DNA of 64,000 nt from an uncultured Schlesneria sp. (GCA_903871875.1 CAIQIR010000079.1:62001-126000); one strand, 5' to 3'. Positions 1 through 9,222 are shown, numbered from the stretch's first letter. The notes: generated by a model from the letters alone, not told the origin. Numbers and translations: made by a program.

Positions 1-1
1 G

Positions 2-1090
2 TTACAGGCGCTCTGTTTTGTGCCGCTGATTCTCGCCGCGTTGGCGGGTACCATCTCGCAGCCGGCCGTACTGATGGTCGCGTCGTTGTACTGGGCGACC
101 AGTCTCGGAACAGGCCCCGCCTGGAATACCTGGCAGGGGACGATTATTCCTCGACATATTCGCGCGAAGTTCTTCGCACGTCGGGCCAAACTCTGCCAAA
201 TCACGACGTTGATCGGCTTTCTGATTGGCGGTTTCGCGCTGAAGGTGGGACAAGCAACTGGAAACGACGTTCCTGTTTTTGCCGCTTTGTTCGCCACGGC
301 GTTGGTTTGCCGTGTCATTTCGACCACGTGCCTGGCGCTACAGAGCGAACCGTATCCGATCCCGCCGGAAATGAAGTTTTTGTCGCTGGGTGAGCAATGG
401 CACCGCTTTTCCCGAGGCTCTTCTGGACGCTTGTTGGTCTTTGCCGTGGTCATGCAGGTCGGGGTGTTCATCGCAGGGCCGTTTTTCGTGCCTTACATGC
501 TGAAAGAGCTGAAATTTCAATACCATCACTATGCCGTGCTGATCGGGATGTCGTACTTCGCTAAGTTCGTGACGCTGCCCTGGTGGGGACGTTTGGCCCA
601 CATTACGGGTGCCCATCGGCTGTTGTGGATCGGGGCTGTCGGACTTGTGCCGCTGGCCGCCGGCTGGACGATCAGCGACAACTACTACTGGCTGCTGGTG
701 CTGCAACTGATTGCCGGGGCGGCCTGGGCGGCCTATGAACTGGCTCTGGTGTTGCTGTTTTTCGAGACCATTCCGGAATCGGAACGGACCAGTCTGTTGA
801 CGTTGTACAACGTTGCCAACAGTCTGGCGCTGGCGGTCGGCTCGTTGATCGGTGCCGCGATTCTGAATGGTCTGGGCGTGTCGGCGAACTCCTATCTGTG
901 GGTCTTCGGTGCTTCGACGGCGGGGCGTTTTGTGACGTTGTTGTTGCTACGCCGAATCCCGACAACGTCCGTCGAATCGGCCGATGTGCCAATTCGACCA
1001 CAGAGTGTCCGGTCCTCCGGGGAATCATTTGATGCGCCGGTGTTGACGGGAATTATCGATCTGAATCCCGAAGCCAAGAACGCGAAGTAG
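2..1090 (+). CDS. MFS transporter, 5' end outside window
   Basis: The frame is open from the first bases of the window, so the N-terminus is missing; a GTG at position 20 could be read as a start but lies inside a hydrophobic segment. About 360 residues are visible with roughly ten hydrophobic stretches separated by short charged loops, as expected for a major facilitator superfamily permease. The tail after the last membrane segment is polar and ends at a TAG. The likely role is transport of a small solute across the cytoplasmic membrane; the substrate cannot be told. It is the only gene of its transcription unit visible here. Family call is from hydropathy pattern and general resemblance, not from a diagnostic motif. 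Confidence 0.7.
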   Translation, partial: LQALCFVPLILAALAGTISQPAVLMVASLYWATSLGTGPAWNTWQGTIIPRHIRAKFFARRAKLCQITTLIGFLIGGFALKVGQATGNDVPVFAALFATALVCRVISTTCLALQSEPYPIPPEMKFLSLGEQWHRFSRGSSGRLLVFAVVMQVGVFIAGPFFVPYMLKELKFQYHHYAVLIGMSYFAKFVTLPWWGRLAHITGAHRLLWIGAVGLVPLAAGWTISDNYYWLLVLQLIAGAAWAAYELALVLLFFETIPESERTSLLTLYNVANSLALAVGSLIGAAILNGLGVSANSYLWVFGASTAGRFVTLLLLRRIPTTSVESADVPIRPQSVRSSGESFDAPVLTGIIDLNPEAKNAK

Positions 1091-1501
1091 TCGCTTTCCT
1101 GGTTCGCTTTGGTGTGCCGGTCGTTTTTGGTTGCCCACACTTTGCGCCGAAGGCTGTGAAGCGTGTCGACATTCCCATGCGAGGCGGACGATTGCGCACT
1201 TTGTCGCTACTGATCAGGGGTCACCTTGTGGCGGCTGGTCTTCGCGTAGAGTTCGCTATTTTCAGGCCCGATTCGGCTGATCCTGCCGCTTTCCATTAAT
1301 TATTCCGCTCCGCCGATCGGACAGTTTTCCTGGTTTACCCAGATCCTGTCCGACCGATTCCGGCCGTTCAAGTTGCCTATCGAGTTCCGTCGATAGCGAC
1401 GAAAGATGTCTCTGTCCGATGGAGGCGGTGTGGTTTATTGCCGCCGATGAGGTTCTCAAATCGGGAAGGCATTGCTCGTCATGGACGAACGGAGTTCCGT
1501 C
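1091..1501. other. Intergenic region, nothing recognised
   Basis: About 410 bases between the MFS gene and the next plus-strand gene. No coding frame with credible composition, no hairpin with a T-tract and no RNA gene was recognised. The promoter of the downstream gene presumably lies here. Confidence 0.5.
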
Positions 1502-3214
1502 ATGGACGGCCGATTCAAGGGTTGCAGGGTGATCGCCCAAATTCTGGCGGTGATCGCCGGGGTGGCGCTGGCGCAGACCCCGGTTGATGCGGCGATGTTG
1601 CCGAAGCCCACGCATACCAACAAAACCCGGTTTCGGATTCCTTTCAAATTTGATTCGACCGCCTTGCAGCGAATGAACGCTCGCGAGATTCAATTGCATG
1701 TGTCGCGGGACCATGGGGCGACATGGGAATTGGCTCAAACCCTGACCCCGGATGGCGGGAAATTCGAATTTCAGGCCGCTGGTGATGGTGAATACTGGTT
1801 CTCGGTCAAGACGTTGGACGGACGGGATCAGCTGCATCCCCCCCGTGGTTCGTACGAGACTGGGCTGATTGTCGTCGTTGACACCACCGAACCGGTGCTG
1901 AATATTCTGCTGGAACAAAGCGTGGCTGGACAGCTGCAGCTGAACTGGCGGGCTTCCGACACGAACCTCGATATCGACACGCTGCGGATCGAGTGTCAAA
2001 CCTCGGGGTCCAAGGATTGGGATTCGATTCCGCTGGTCCCCCGGAAGACTGGCGAACATTCCTGGACCGTTAACCAATCGGGCGTCGTAAGCATTCGTGG
2101 GACCGTCGCGGACACCGCCGGCAATGTCGGTCACTCCCAGACACAGCTCAGCGTCAATGCGGCCGCCGGTGCACCCAACGACAAGACGCGACCGACCCGC
2201 CGCGGTCCGATCGCCGAGGATGACCTCAATTCGACCAGGCAAGAATTGCAGTCGGCCTCTTTGCCGCAAGAACACGCCACGGTGGAACCCGACGATCACG
2301 GGCCGATCATCACTCCACGCGGAAGGCCGCCCCAATACCAGCGGCCCGTGCAGCGAATGGCATCGACCAGCCGGTCCGAGATCCCTGAGGAACGCCCGGT
2401 AACGACAGCTCCCGAGCCGTTTCAGTTTTCGAACGCATCCCTGGAATCCCGACGAGAGATTCCGAATCCGCCGAATCCCGTTTTGACACAAAATCAATCT
2501 CAGCCGTTTGTCCAGGCGCCGCCTTACGAGCCGCAACCACAACCTCAGCCCCAACCGCGCCGCCTCAGTTCACGACAGCGCGTCGTGGCCACTCGTCACT
2601 TCCAGATCGGTTACAAGCTGGATGACATTGGCCCTTCGGGCGTCGGCGGAGTGGAGTTGTTCATTACCGAAGACAATGGCCGCAAGTGGTGGAAATACGG
2701 CGACGATCCTGATCAGAAAAGTCCGTTCGATGTGGAAGTGCCTCGTGACGGCGTTTATGGCTTTGCCATTCGCGTTCGAAGCGGCGCGGGATTGTCGAAC
2801 GATCCACCGGTTCCTGGCGAGTCGCCCGCGATCGTGATCGCCGTCGACCAGACGGCTCCGCTGGTCGAAATGTTGCCGATCCAACAGGGTCAGGGCAATG
2901 CCATCAATCGCCTGTTGATCCGCTGGAAAGTCGTGGAAGAACATCCTGCGGAAAAGCCGGTTTCGCTGTATTACGCCGCCAATCCGAACGGTCCTTGGGA
3001 GCCGATCAGCGGCTGGAAAGACGATCTGAATGGATCGTTCGAATGGACTGTCGGCGCTGGTGTTCCTTCCGAGTTCTACGTCCGAGTGATGGTTCGCGAC
3101 GTGGCGGGGAATGTCGGTAAGGCCGAGACGCAGCTACCGATCGTGGTCGACCTGCAGCGGCCTACCGCTCGCATTGTCGACGTCGAAGTCGTCCCGGGAT
3201 CCGTTCCGCAGTAG
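1502..3214 (+). CDS. Secreted protein with duplicated Ig-like module pairs
   Basis: A 570-residue exported protein of unknown function. I choose the ATG at 1502 because GGAG lies eight bases upstream and it gives a clean signal peptide (basic MDGRFKGCR, then a hydrophobic run ending near VDAA); TTG 1472 and ATG 1481 are in-frame alternatives. Two parts resemble each other. In each, a module carrying a pattern like 'sRDhGaTW / tEDNGrKWW' is followed by a module with DTT/DQT-A-P-V at its start and D-x-AGNVG at its end. This is the pattern of repeated beta-sandwich (Ig/FN3-like) domains. The linker (about residues 230-370) is Pro/Gln-rich with a PQPQPQ run, probably disordered. The gene stands alone and is followed by a strong hairpin. 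A structural or binding role at the cell surface is an inference. Confidence 0.8.
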   Translation: MDGRFKGCRVIAQILAVIAGVALAQTPVDAAMLPKPTHTNKTRFRIPFKFDSTALQRMNAREIQLHVSRDHGATWELAQTLTPDGGKFEFQAAGDGEYWFSVKTLDGRDQLHPPRGSYETGLIVVVDTTEPVLNILLEQSVAGQLQLNWRASDTNLDIDTLRIECQTSGSKDWDSIPLVPRKTGEHSWTVNQSGVVSIRGTVADTAGNVGHSQTQLSVNAAAGAPNDKTRPTRRGPIAEDDLNSTRQELQSASLPQEHATVEPDDHGPIITPRGRPPQYQRPVQRMASTSRSEIPEERPVTTAPEPFQFSNASLESRREIPNPPNPVLTQNQSQPFVQAPPYEPQPQPQPQPRRLSSRQRVVATRHFQIGYKLDDIGPSGVGGVELFITEDNGRKWWKYGDDPDQKSPFDVEVPRDGVYGFAIRVRSGAGLSNDPPVPGESPAIVIAVDQTAPLVEMLPIQQGQGNAINRLLIRWKVVEEHPAEKPVSLYYAANPNGPWEPISGWKDDLNGSFEWTVGAGVPSEFYVRVMVRDVAGNVGKAETQLPIVVDLQRPTARIVDVEVVPGSVPQ

Positions 3215-3360
3215 CGTTGACCGGCACTGGCGGAATCTCGTGCGGGATCGGCGCCGACTTGCACCGACGTCTTTCGCTCCGTTCAGCAACATCCGACGGG
3301 TTTAATCGTCTTCCGTTCGAATCATCAATCATCGCACAATTGATGATATCAACGCGCGGA

Positions 3361-3395
3361 AAAAATGGCATCACGTCCAGCGTGATGCCATTTTT
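3361..3395. terminator. Bidirectional rho-independent terminator
   Basis: A perfect 15-bp inverted repeat (3361-3375 with 3381-3395) around a 5-base loop. The stem core is GGCATCACG and the arms end in A5 and T5, so either strand gives a GC-rich hairpin followed by a T-run. It lies between two convergent genes and can end transcription from both sides. Confidence 0.88.
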
Positions 3396-3530
3396 GATTC
3401 ATCGCACACGATTAATGTATCGATGCCAGTAATTAACGGAATGTAACCTGTTAATTATCACTGTTATATAATTCAATACGATTGACGAACACCATTGATG
3501 AGATTCGAGGGATATAAATACTCATCGGGT

Positions 3531-4085
3531 TCATCGGTAGAAGATGGTGGCGTAGTAGCCGTTGGCGCCACGAGCGACACCAATTTCGATGGGCGTCAAT
3601 TGGCCCCAGTAACAGGAATTGCGGATTGCCTGATCGGCTGTTGCACCGAACCCGTTGCCTTCGTAGCTGCCGCCACCGAAGCCGCCACCGATATGCTGGA
3701 CACTGCACATTCGTGCGCTTTGTTCGGCCTTCCATTGAGCACTGCCTACGGCAGCAACCTTGGGGGTTGTCGTCGCGGGCGCAGCGGTGGTGGTAGCGGC
3801 GGGCGCTGCTGCAGGAGCGTTTGCTGGGGCTGCGGCGGTTGCCGGAGTCGCGGTCGTGGGGGCAGTGGTGGTCTCGGTGGCGCTCGCTTGAACAACGCCG
3901 GTCGTTGGTGCGACTGAGTTCGTCTGAATGATGGTGTTGGTCGGAGCGGTTGTTGTCATGGGGACGGCAGTGTTGTAGTACTGCGTGTAAGCCGGCTGGT
4001 ACATGGCACGTCGGCCACGAGCTTCGGCCGTTGAACCACACACAACGACCACCAATGCGACGATCACCATTTGCATTCTAACCAT
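3531..4085 (-). CDS. Secreted Ala/Thr/Pro-rich protein
   Basis: A 184-residue exported protein of unknown function. The start at 4085 has AAAGGA six bases upstream and opens a signal peptide (MVRMQMVIVALVVVV, cleavage near AEA-RG). Residues about 45-110 are almost entirely Ala, Thr and Pro, a probable disordered or stalk-like linker. The C-terminal 70 residues are better ordered in composition: two Cys, a Gly-rich stretch (GGGFGGGSYEGNGFG) and an aromatic end. The C-terminus looks like a small globular domain tethered by the linker. It is a single gene with its own probable promoter and is closed by the bidirectional hairpin at 3361-3395. No family recognised. Confidence 0.75.
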   Translation of the reverse strand: MVRMQMVIVALVVVVCGSTAEARGRRAMYQPAYTQYYNTAVPMTTTAPTNTIIQTNSVAPTTGVVQASATETTTAPTTATPATAAAPANAPAAAPAATTTAAPATTTPKVAAVGSAQWKAEQSARMCSVQHIGGGFGGGSYEGNGFGATADQAIRNSCYWGQLTPIEIGVARGANGYYATIFYR

Positions 4086-4113
4086 TGTCAATCCTTTTCA
4101 AACAACATGGGTC

Positions 4114-4166
4114 GGCTCTTCGAGCGAGAGCCCTGACTACTCTAGTCAACTCTTCCTGTTAGTCAA
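4114..4166 (-). promoter_or_regulatory. Probable promoter and leader hairpin of the Ala/Thr/Pro-rich gene
   Basis: Read on the minus strand there is TTGACT (4161-4166), a 16-base spacer and TAGAGT (4139-4144), a fair sigma70-like pair. Downstream of it the leader carries a 6-bp hairpin (GGCTCT / AGAGCC at 4114-4132). The -35 region and the six bases after it, TTGACTAACAGG, occur identically upstream of rfbA. The match is approximate at the -10. Confidence 0.4.
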
Positions 4167-4796
4167 TCATTTGAAGAGTCCACTAGACACACAACATTAT
4201 TGAATCGTAATAATCCGTCGTTCTGTTATCACAGTAGTGGTAACAACATCGATCGTTTTAACGTGTTTGCAAAATCCTCCGCAGCCGGGCAACGCCGACC
4301 TTCAGGCGACAACGCCCCAGCGACCGACCGACGTATTGCCAGCCGACCGTGAAGTCGTGTTCCAAAAAACTGCGATGTCGGATTGAATCAGATCAGACGC
4401 GTCACCCGCGCTCATCTCTCTGGGCCGAACACAGCCGGAGATGACGGTTGGCGAACGAGCAAAAATTACTCGATCACGCTACCGAAGGACCGATTCAAAT
4501 TGGCCGAACATCTCACAGAATCCATTTTCAATCCGCAGTCAAGAAATTGGTTTGGAGACCAAGATCAAAAGGCTCGATGCCTCAAGGACAGCCGGCTCGC
4601 ATCCTGCGTTAAGCCCACTGCACCATGGCTACCCCTGTTGGGCAACCAAAACCAGTGGTTAGTCTTAGCGGCGGCCGCCATGAAGTTCAAGTCTACGGGT
4701 GAAACTGGGCGGGCCTGGAAAAATGTTTCGACTGGTGCCCGTGGAAGGTCTCCGGTGGTCACCGGCGAAAAATGGGCGACAGAACCGTCAAAATGA

Positions 4797-4833
4797 CAGC
4801 GGGCGAGTGGTCATGAAGACCATTCGCCCGCTG
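4797..4833. terminator. Hairpin terminator downstream of the 94-residue secreted protein gene
   Basis: A 16-bp stem with one G-U pair (4797-4812 with 4818-4833) and a 5-base loop; the stem core is CAGCGGGCGA. On the minus strand it lies 70 bases after the stop of the small secreted protein and is followed by a short T-containing stretch (TCATTTTGAC), so it probably ends that transcript, though the T-tract is weak. Confidence 0.65.
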
Positions 4834-4902
4834 TATCGAGATTCCGCAACATATTTCTATTAAATCATTTGCGTGGCTGTTTGGCCCGCTGAGCGATGTC
4901 CG

Positions 4903-5187
4903 TTAAAAGACGTCGAGGACGAAATGATGGCCGCTATGGTAAGGCTTCTTTTCGGGATAAAAGTTGTACCAGCCCTTGTTGTAAACCGGGATTTGTCGGC
5001 TTTGGGGATACCGGTTGTACAAGCTGTTGTGCTGCTGAGGGGCTTGAAAGTTGTGGGGGTAGTAGACGTACGGGTAATGGTTGAAGCGGCCCCAATCGGA
5101 GGGCTGGCCTTCACCGGCTGCACGGGCAACACCTCCAACAGCCGCGAACGCCGCCAGCATCAACAGAACCAGAATCGCTCGTCGCAT
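4903..5187 (-). CDS. Small secreted Tyr/Pro-rich protein
   Basis: A 94-residue exported protein. The start at 5187 is set by a strong ribosome binding site (AAGGAGGAG, seven bases before the ATG); a longer frame to 5268 exists but lacks one. The signal peptide is MRRAILVLLMLAAFAAVGGVARA. The mature chain is short and rich in Tyr, Pro, His and Asn, with the segment YPYVYYPHNF and the ending HHFVLDVF. I recall similar short proteins in planctomycete genomes, sometimes labelled calmodulin-binding without evidence; treat the function as unknown. It is a single gene with a hairpin terminator downstream. Confidence 0.75.
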   Translation of the reverse strand: MRRAILVLLMLAAFAAVGGVARAAGEGQPSDWGRFNHYPYVYYPHNFQAPQQHNSLYNRYPQSRQIPVYNKGWYNFYPEKKPYHSGHHFVLDVF

Positions 5188-5552
5188 GACTTCTCCTCCT
5201 TGAACTGACGGTGTCGGATTCGGGGCAGAACCCGTTTTTCTCGAATGGGACATCGTCACGCAGAACACCGCAGTTCGCGCACGAAGATTCGCTCAGGTTC
5301 ATCATCGGCAGAAAGATTGCCGTTACGACAGAAAAAATCCGCAGAATCTTCCTATTCGCTACCATCGGTAGGAAGACGCAGGTCGGGGAGAGCTTCGGTA
5401 ACAATTGGTGGGTTTCAAGGTGCTGTATAGTAATATGTTACGGCAATTGTCATGCGGTGACGAGCGGTCGGGTTGGGCGCGCAGAGACAGCGACAGAGGA
5501 GCATTGCGGTGTCCAGAGGCACCAGAATTGGGAACCAGATCCCCTGCTTTGG
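5188..5552. other. Intergenic region between rfbA and the small secreted gene
   Basis: About 365 bases with no accepted gene. It contains the candidate promoter at 5424-5453. Open frames here lack ribosome binding sites and recognisable products. Confidence 0.45.
5424..5453 (-). promoter_or_regulatory. Possible promoter for the small Tyr/Pro-rich gene
   Basis: On the minus strand ATGACA (5448-5453) and TATACA (5424-5429) are separated by 18 bases. Both boxes are imperfect, and the implied leader is about 230 nt, so this is only a candidate. Confidence 0.3.
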
Positions 5553-6452
5553 TCAGGATCGACCGGCCGGTCCACGGACGTCGCGGCGAAGCAATTCCAG
5601 CAAATACTGTCCGTATCCGTTTTTCGCGAGCGGAGCCGCCAATCGCTCGATTTGTGCGTCGTCGATGTACCCCAAGCCATAGGCGATTTCTTCGGGGCAA
5701 GAGATCTTTAGCCCCTGTCGTTCCTGAACCACCTGCACGAAGTTGGCCGCCGCCAGCAACGAATCGTGGCTGCCTGTATCGAGCCAGGCATAGCCTCGCC
5801 CCATCAACTCGACGGTCAATTGCCCCCGCTCGAGGTAAGCGCGATTCACGTCAGTAATCTCTAACTCGCCGCGAGCCGAAGGACGAACTTGCTTTGCGAT
5901 GGAGACCACGTCGTTATCGTAGAAATACAGTCCCGTGACTGCATAGTTCGATTTCGGCTGTTTGGGCTTTTCTTCCAGGTCGACTGCTCGTCCGTCGGAA
6001 TCAAAGCTGACCACGCCATACTGCTGGGGGTCGCGAACGTAGTAGCCGAACACGGTGGCCCCCGCAGTGCGCTTCACGGCGTTTTCCAATAATTGTGCTA
6101 AACCGTGTCCAAAATAGATGTTATCGCCAAGCACCAGGCTTGCAGGTGAGTTGCCGATGAATGATTCGCCAATCAAAAACGCCTGGGCCAGGCCTTCCGG
6201 TTTGGGCTGCGCGGCATAACTGATGGACAGGCCCCATTGGGATCCATCACCCAGCAGTTGATGGAACGCCGCCTGATCGCGAGGCGTGGTGATCACCAGG
6301 ATGTCACGGATTCCGGCGAGCATCAACGTCGACAGCGGATAGTAAACCATTGGCTTGTCATAGATCGGCATCAGTTGTTTGCTGACGACGGTCGTTAGGG
6401 GATGCAGCCGTGTTCCGGATCCGCCGGCGAGAATAATTCCTTTGTGATTCAT
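5553..6452 (-). CDS. rfbA: Glucose-1-phosphate thymidylyltransferase
   Basis: RfbA/RmlA catalyses dTTP + glucose 1-phosphate to dTDP-glucose + PPi, the first step towards dTDP-L-rhamnose and other dTDP-sugars of surface polysaccharides; it is cytoplasmic. The 299-residue length is normal. The nucleotide-binding signature GGSGTRL is at residues 10-16, followed by [12 protein letters not shown] (24-35), and the metal-binding [10 protein letters not shown] lies near residue 110. These make this one of the most certain calls in the window. rfbB, rfbC and rfbD are not adjacent, so the pathway is dispersed. A good sigma70-like promoter sits just upstream. Confidence 0.96.
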   Translation of the reverse strand: MNHKGIILAGGSGTRLHPLTTVVSKQLMPIYDKPMVYYPLSTLMLAGIRDILVITTPRDQAAFHQLLGDGSQWGLSISYAAQPKPEGLAQAFLIGESFIGNSPASLVLGDNIYFGHGLAQLLENAVKRTAGATVFGYYVRDPQQYGVVSFDSDGRAVDLEEKPKQPKSNYAVTGLYFYDNDVVSIAKQVRPSARGELEITDVNRAYLERGQLTVELMGRGYAWLDTGSHDSLLAAANFVQVVQERQGLKISCPEEIAYGLGYIDDAQIERLAAPLAKNGYGQYLLELLRRDVRGPAGRS

Positions 6453-6501
6453 TGCTCGAGACTTTGGCTAGAGTGAATTTCAGGTTGCGTTAAATGACAT
6501 A

Positions 6502-6530
6502 TTTATCAATGGCTTGCGCCTGTTAGTCAA
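6502..6530 (-). promoter_or_regulatory. Probable rfbA promoter
   Basis: On the minus strand TTGACT (6525-6530), a 17-base spacer, then GATAAA (6502-6507). It lies about 50 bases upstream of the rfbA start codon. The 12 bases TTGACTAACAGG are identical to those in the probable promoter near 4155-4166. Confidence 0.5.
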
Positions 6531-6839
6531 ATCCGTACTGACGAATGTATCTTGGCGGTGCCAAGACGCCAATCGCACTTTTTCTGGCCCCCACCAACTG
6601 TCCAAACGCCGCCGGGAGGGAAATTATCGGGAATTCGCCGTGCTTGATGGTTGTGAGTAGAAAAGTCCTTCCGACGGAGGGAAAAGGCCTGAGAGCAGCG
6701 CTGTTTTCTTGCTGTGCGCCGATTTGTGTCGCTTACTGCGACGAACTTCAGGGGCATACGTCGTTTGAGACGCGGCCGTTGAACGACCCGGGGCTGGCCT
6801 GAAAAAAAGGGAGCCGAATAATATGGTACGATAGCTGTT

Positions 6840-6881
6840 CGATTTCTCGACGCAGGATTAACGATTTCTCGGCGCAGGATT
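6840..6881. repeat. 20-bp direct repeat upstream of mch
   Basis: CGATTTCTCGRCGCAGGATT occurs at 6840-6859 and again at 6862-6881 with one difference, a 22-base period equal to two helical turns. It lies about 140-180 bases before the mch start, a reasonable place for paired regulator sites, but no regulator is known. Confidence 0.6.
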
Positions 6882-7021
6882 CAGTGGAGCGATTGTTGTC
6901 GGCACGACATCCAGTTACGCTTCCCGACTCAGAAATTTCCCCTGGACAGGGGTACGGGTGAATCACAGACGTCTGTCCTGCCGTGATCGCCGGACCCTCA
7001 AAATTGAATGATGGCCGCTGA

Positions 7022-7975
7022 ATGAACCTCCAACTGAATGAACTCGCCTCGCAATTAATCGAAGACATCAACGAAAGTCCCGAAGATTACCGCATTGCGC
7101 GTCACGACGTCGAAAACAACGGGCTATTGCTTGATTTCGGCGTGGTGACCGAAGGCGGGATCGAGGCGGGAATCGCGCTCGCTGCGATCTGCATGGCAGG
7201 CCTGGCCGACGTTTCGTTGACGCCGGGTATGATCGGTGACATTGGCTGGCCGCAGATTGCCGTGGAAACGGATGCTCCCGTGGCTGCCTGCCTGTTCAGC
7301 CAGTACGCCGGTTGGCGGATCAATGTCGGCAAATTTTTTGCGATGGGTTCGGGGCCGATGCGAGCCGTGGCTGCCAAGGAGCCGCTCTTCGACAAATTAT
7401 GGTATCGGGAAGACGCCGAGCAGGTCGTTGGTGTACTAGAGACCAGTAAGCTTCCTGACGCCGATGTCTTCGAACATATCGCTCAGGCGACCGACGTCGA
7501 GCCGGAAGATGTGGTGTTGTGCGTCGCCCCGACTTCGAGCATGGCGGGAAATCTGCAGGTCGTGGCACGATCGGTCGAAACCGCGATGCACAAGTTGCAT
7601 GAATTGGGCTTTGACGTCAATCGCGTTCGCAGCGCTTATGGAACTGCTCCCCTGCCGCCCGTGGCGAAAAACGATCTGGAAGGAATTGGTCGAACGAACG
7701 ATGCCATTCTGTACGGTGCGCGCGTGACGTTGTGGGTCATGGGTGACGATGAATCGATTGCCGAAATCGCCCAACGTGTCCCGTCGATGTCGTCGGCTTC
7801 ATACGGTCGTCCGTTTCTCGAGATTTTCGAAGCGGCGGGCAAAGACTTCTATAAGATCGACCCTCTGCTGTTCAGTCCCGCCCAGGTGGTCTTTCAGAAC
7901 ATTGACACCGGCCGGGTTCATATCGCCGGCAAGGTCAATGAAGCGGTCTTGAAAACGTCGTTTGGAATCAACTGA
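7022..7975 (+). CDS. mch: Methenyltetrahydromethanopterin cyclohydrolase
   Basis: Mch interconverts 5,10-methenyl- and 5-formyl-tetrahydromethanopterin (EC 3.5.4.27), a cytoplasmic step in C1 transfer of methanogens, methylotrophs and planctomycetes. The 317 residues match the usual family length. Family-like segments include NNGLLLDFGV, GIEAGIALAAICMAGLADV, the middle region IAGWRI..GSGPMRA, and FEAAGKDFYKIDPLLFSPAQV near the C-terminus. The start is the ATG at 7022; the upstream Shine-Dalgarno is poor but no better start exists. It is followed, 150 bases later and on the same strand, by an ATP-grasp ligase that may serve the same cofactor. Other genes of the pathway (fae, fhc, mtd) are not in this window. 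Confidence 0.94.
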   Translation: MNLQLNELASQLIEDINESPEDYRIARHDVENNGLLLDFGVVTEGGIEAGIALAAICMAGLADVSLTPGMIGDIGWPQIAVETDAPVAACLFSQYAGWRINVGKFFAMGSGPMRAVAAKEPLFDKLWYREDAEQVVGVLETSKLPDADVFEHIAQATDVEPEDVVLCVAPTSSMAGNLQVVARSVETAMHKLHELGFDVNRVRSAYGTAPLPPVAKNDLEGIGRTNDAILYGARVTLWVMGDDESIAEIAQRVPSMSSASYGRPFLEIFEAAGKDFYKIDPLLFSPAQVVFQNIDTGRVHIAGKVNEAVLKTSFGIN

Positions 7976-8127
7976 TCAGGTCCGTCGACTCGAAGCAGGT
8001 CCCCAAGAGACGGCGAATCGCCCGTGGAATAATGCCGTTAAGAAACTCACGGGCCGCTCATGCAGTTCGTCCAGATGCCATCACGGAGTTCTCGGTTCTT
8101 CGTTGACATGATTTGGGAGCTGTGGCG

Positions 8128-9012
8128 TTGAACATCGGAATCCTGGCCAGCGAAGGAAGTTGGTATTTCCGCGATCTCGAACGGGCGGCGATTTCGCGTG
8201 GATACGCGTGCACTCGGCTCGATTTTGAGCGGTTGGTGGCGAACGTCACGACGACGACGGCAACAATTCGATCGACTTCCGATGTCGAAACGACGTCCTC
8301 TTCGCGATTTGATTTGATTCTGGTCCGTACGATGCCGCCGGGCTCGCTGGAACAAGTTGTCTATCGCATGGATCTGCTGTCGCGCTGGGAGACCAGCGGC
8401 GTGCGTGTCGTGAATTCGCCGAAGTCATTGGAATGCGCCGTCGACAAATATCTGACGACGGCCCGGTTGCAGGCGGCCGGGTTACCGGTACCGGAAACGA
8501 TTGTTTGTGAACACGAAGGTGATGCACTGACAGCGTTCGCACAATTGGGCGGCGATGTCGTCGTGAAGCCGCTATTTGGTTCTGAGGGGCGCGGCATTGT
8601 TCGCGTTACCGATCTGGATCTCGCTCATCGTACGTTTCGAACGTTAATGAGACTGCATGCGGTGCTTTACTTGCAGCGGTTCGTCGATCATGGTGGCTTT
8701 GATGTCCGCATTCTTGTGCTGGATGGTCGGGTGCTGGGTGGAATGCGTCGTTGTTCGCCAGACGATTTTCGGACGAACGTCTCTCGCGCCGCGATCGCAG
8801 AACCGCATCAGCCAACAGGGGCAGAAATCGATCTCGCCTTGCGGGCTGCCGCGACAACCAACGCATTTATTGCGGGAGTCGATTTGCTATACGATCGCGC
8901 AGGCCATTGTTACGTGATCGAAGTCAACGCGGTTCCGGGGTGGCAGGCGTTCGGCCGCGTGAACGGAATCGATGTGGCGGCAAGCCTGCTCGATCGCCTC
9001 GCCGTCCGCTGA
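8128..9012 (+). CDS. RimK-type ATP-grasp ligase, possible H4MPT-pathway protein
   Basis: A 294-residue member of the ATP-grasp superfamily, which uses ATP to join a carboxylate to an amine, often glutamate. I choose the TTG at 8128 because GGGAG lies eight bases upstream; frames from TTG 8113 or GTG 8122 are possible. Visible features are the N-terminal pre-grasp fold beginning NIGILASEGSW, the central VVVKPLFGSEGRGI loop that binds ATP, the RFVDHGGFDVRILVL strand and the metal-binding VIEVNAVPGWQAF near the C-terminus. Similar genes sit next to mch in other C1-metabolising bacteria as I recall, and RimK-like MptN enzymes add glutamate to methanopterin. A role in cofactor maturation is therefore likely but inferred from the neighbour. 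Confidence 0.85.
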   Translation: MNIGILASEGSWYFRDLERAAISRGYACTRLDFERLVANVTTTTATIRSTSDVETTSSSRFDLILVRTMPPGSLEQVVYRMDLLSRWETSGVRVVNSPKSLECAVDKYLTTARLQAAGLPVPETIVCEHEGDALTAFAQLGGDVVVKPLFGSEGRGIVRVTDLDLAHRTFRTLMRLHAVLYLQRFVDHGGFDVRILVLDGRVLGGMRRCSPDDFRTNVSRAAIAEPHQPTGAEIDLALRAAATTNAFIAGVDLLYDRAGHCYVIEVNAVPGWQAFGRVNGIDVAASLLDRLAVR

Positions 9013-9222
9013 AATCTGGCGATGACGACCGACGATGGGGATTTTCGGGCGTGATTGGGCCATTGATCGCGGCCATTTCTCGACGGGAGATCCGGCGAAC
9101 TCCACCGCAAAATGACGATTCTCAGATCGTGATTCTTCTGCAATCGCCATCCGTGACGTACCATAGACGTTGTTGCCAAGCCGCGAGTTCGGCCGTGTCC
9201 GTTCAACTCAACAGGAATCGTG

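Larger units (their letters stand above)
4086..4902. other. Long intergenic region with one strong hairpin
   Basis: About 800 bases without a convincing gene. A 137-codon open frame on the plus strand (4383-4796) has no ribosome binding site and no family resemblance, and I do not accept it. The right end holds the hairpin at 4797-4833. A small RNA cannot be excluded. Confidence 0.45.
6453..7021. other. Divergent intergenic region between rfbA and mch
   Basis: About 570 bases with the rfbA promoter at its left end and, presumably, the mch promoter at its right. It also holds a 20-bp direct repeat at 6840-6881. No gene accepted. Confidence 0.5.

Noticed and set aside
4383-4796. 137-codon plus-strand frame in a long gap
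   Set aside because: No ribosome binding site, no family resemblance, uneven composition, and it runs into the hairpin terminator of the neighbouring minus-strand gene.
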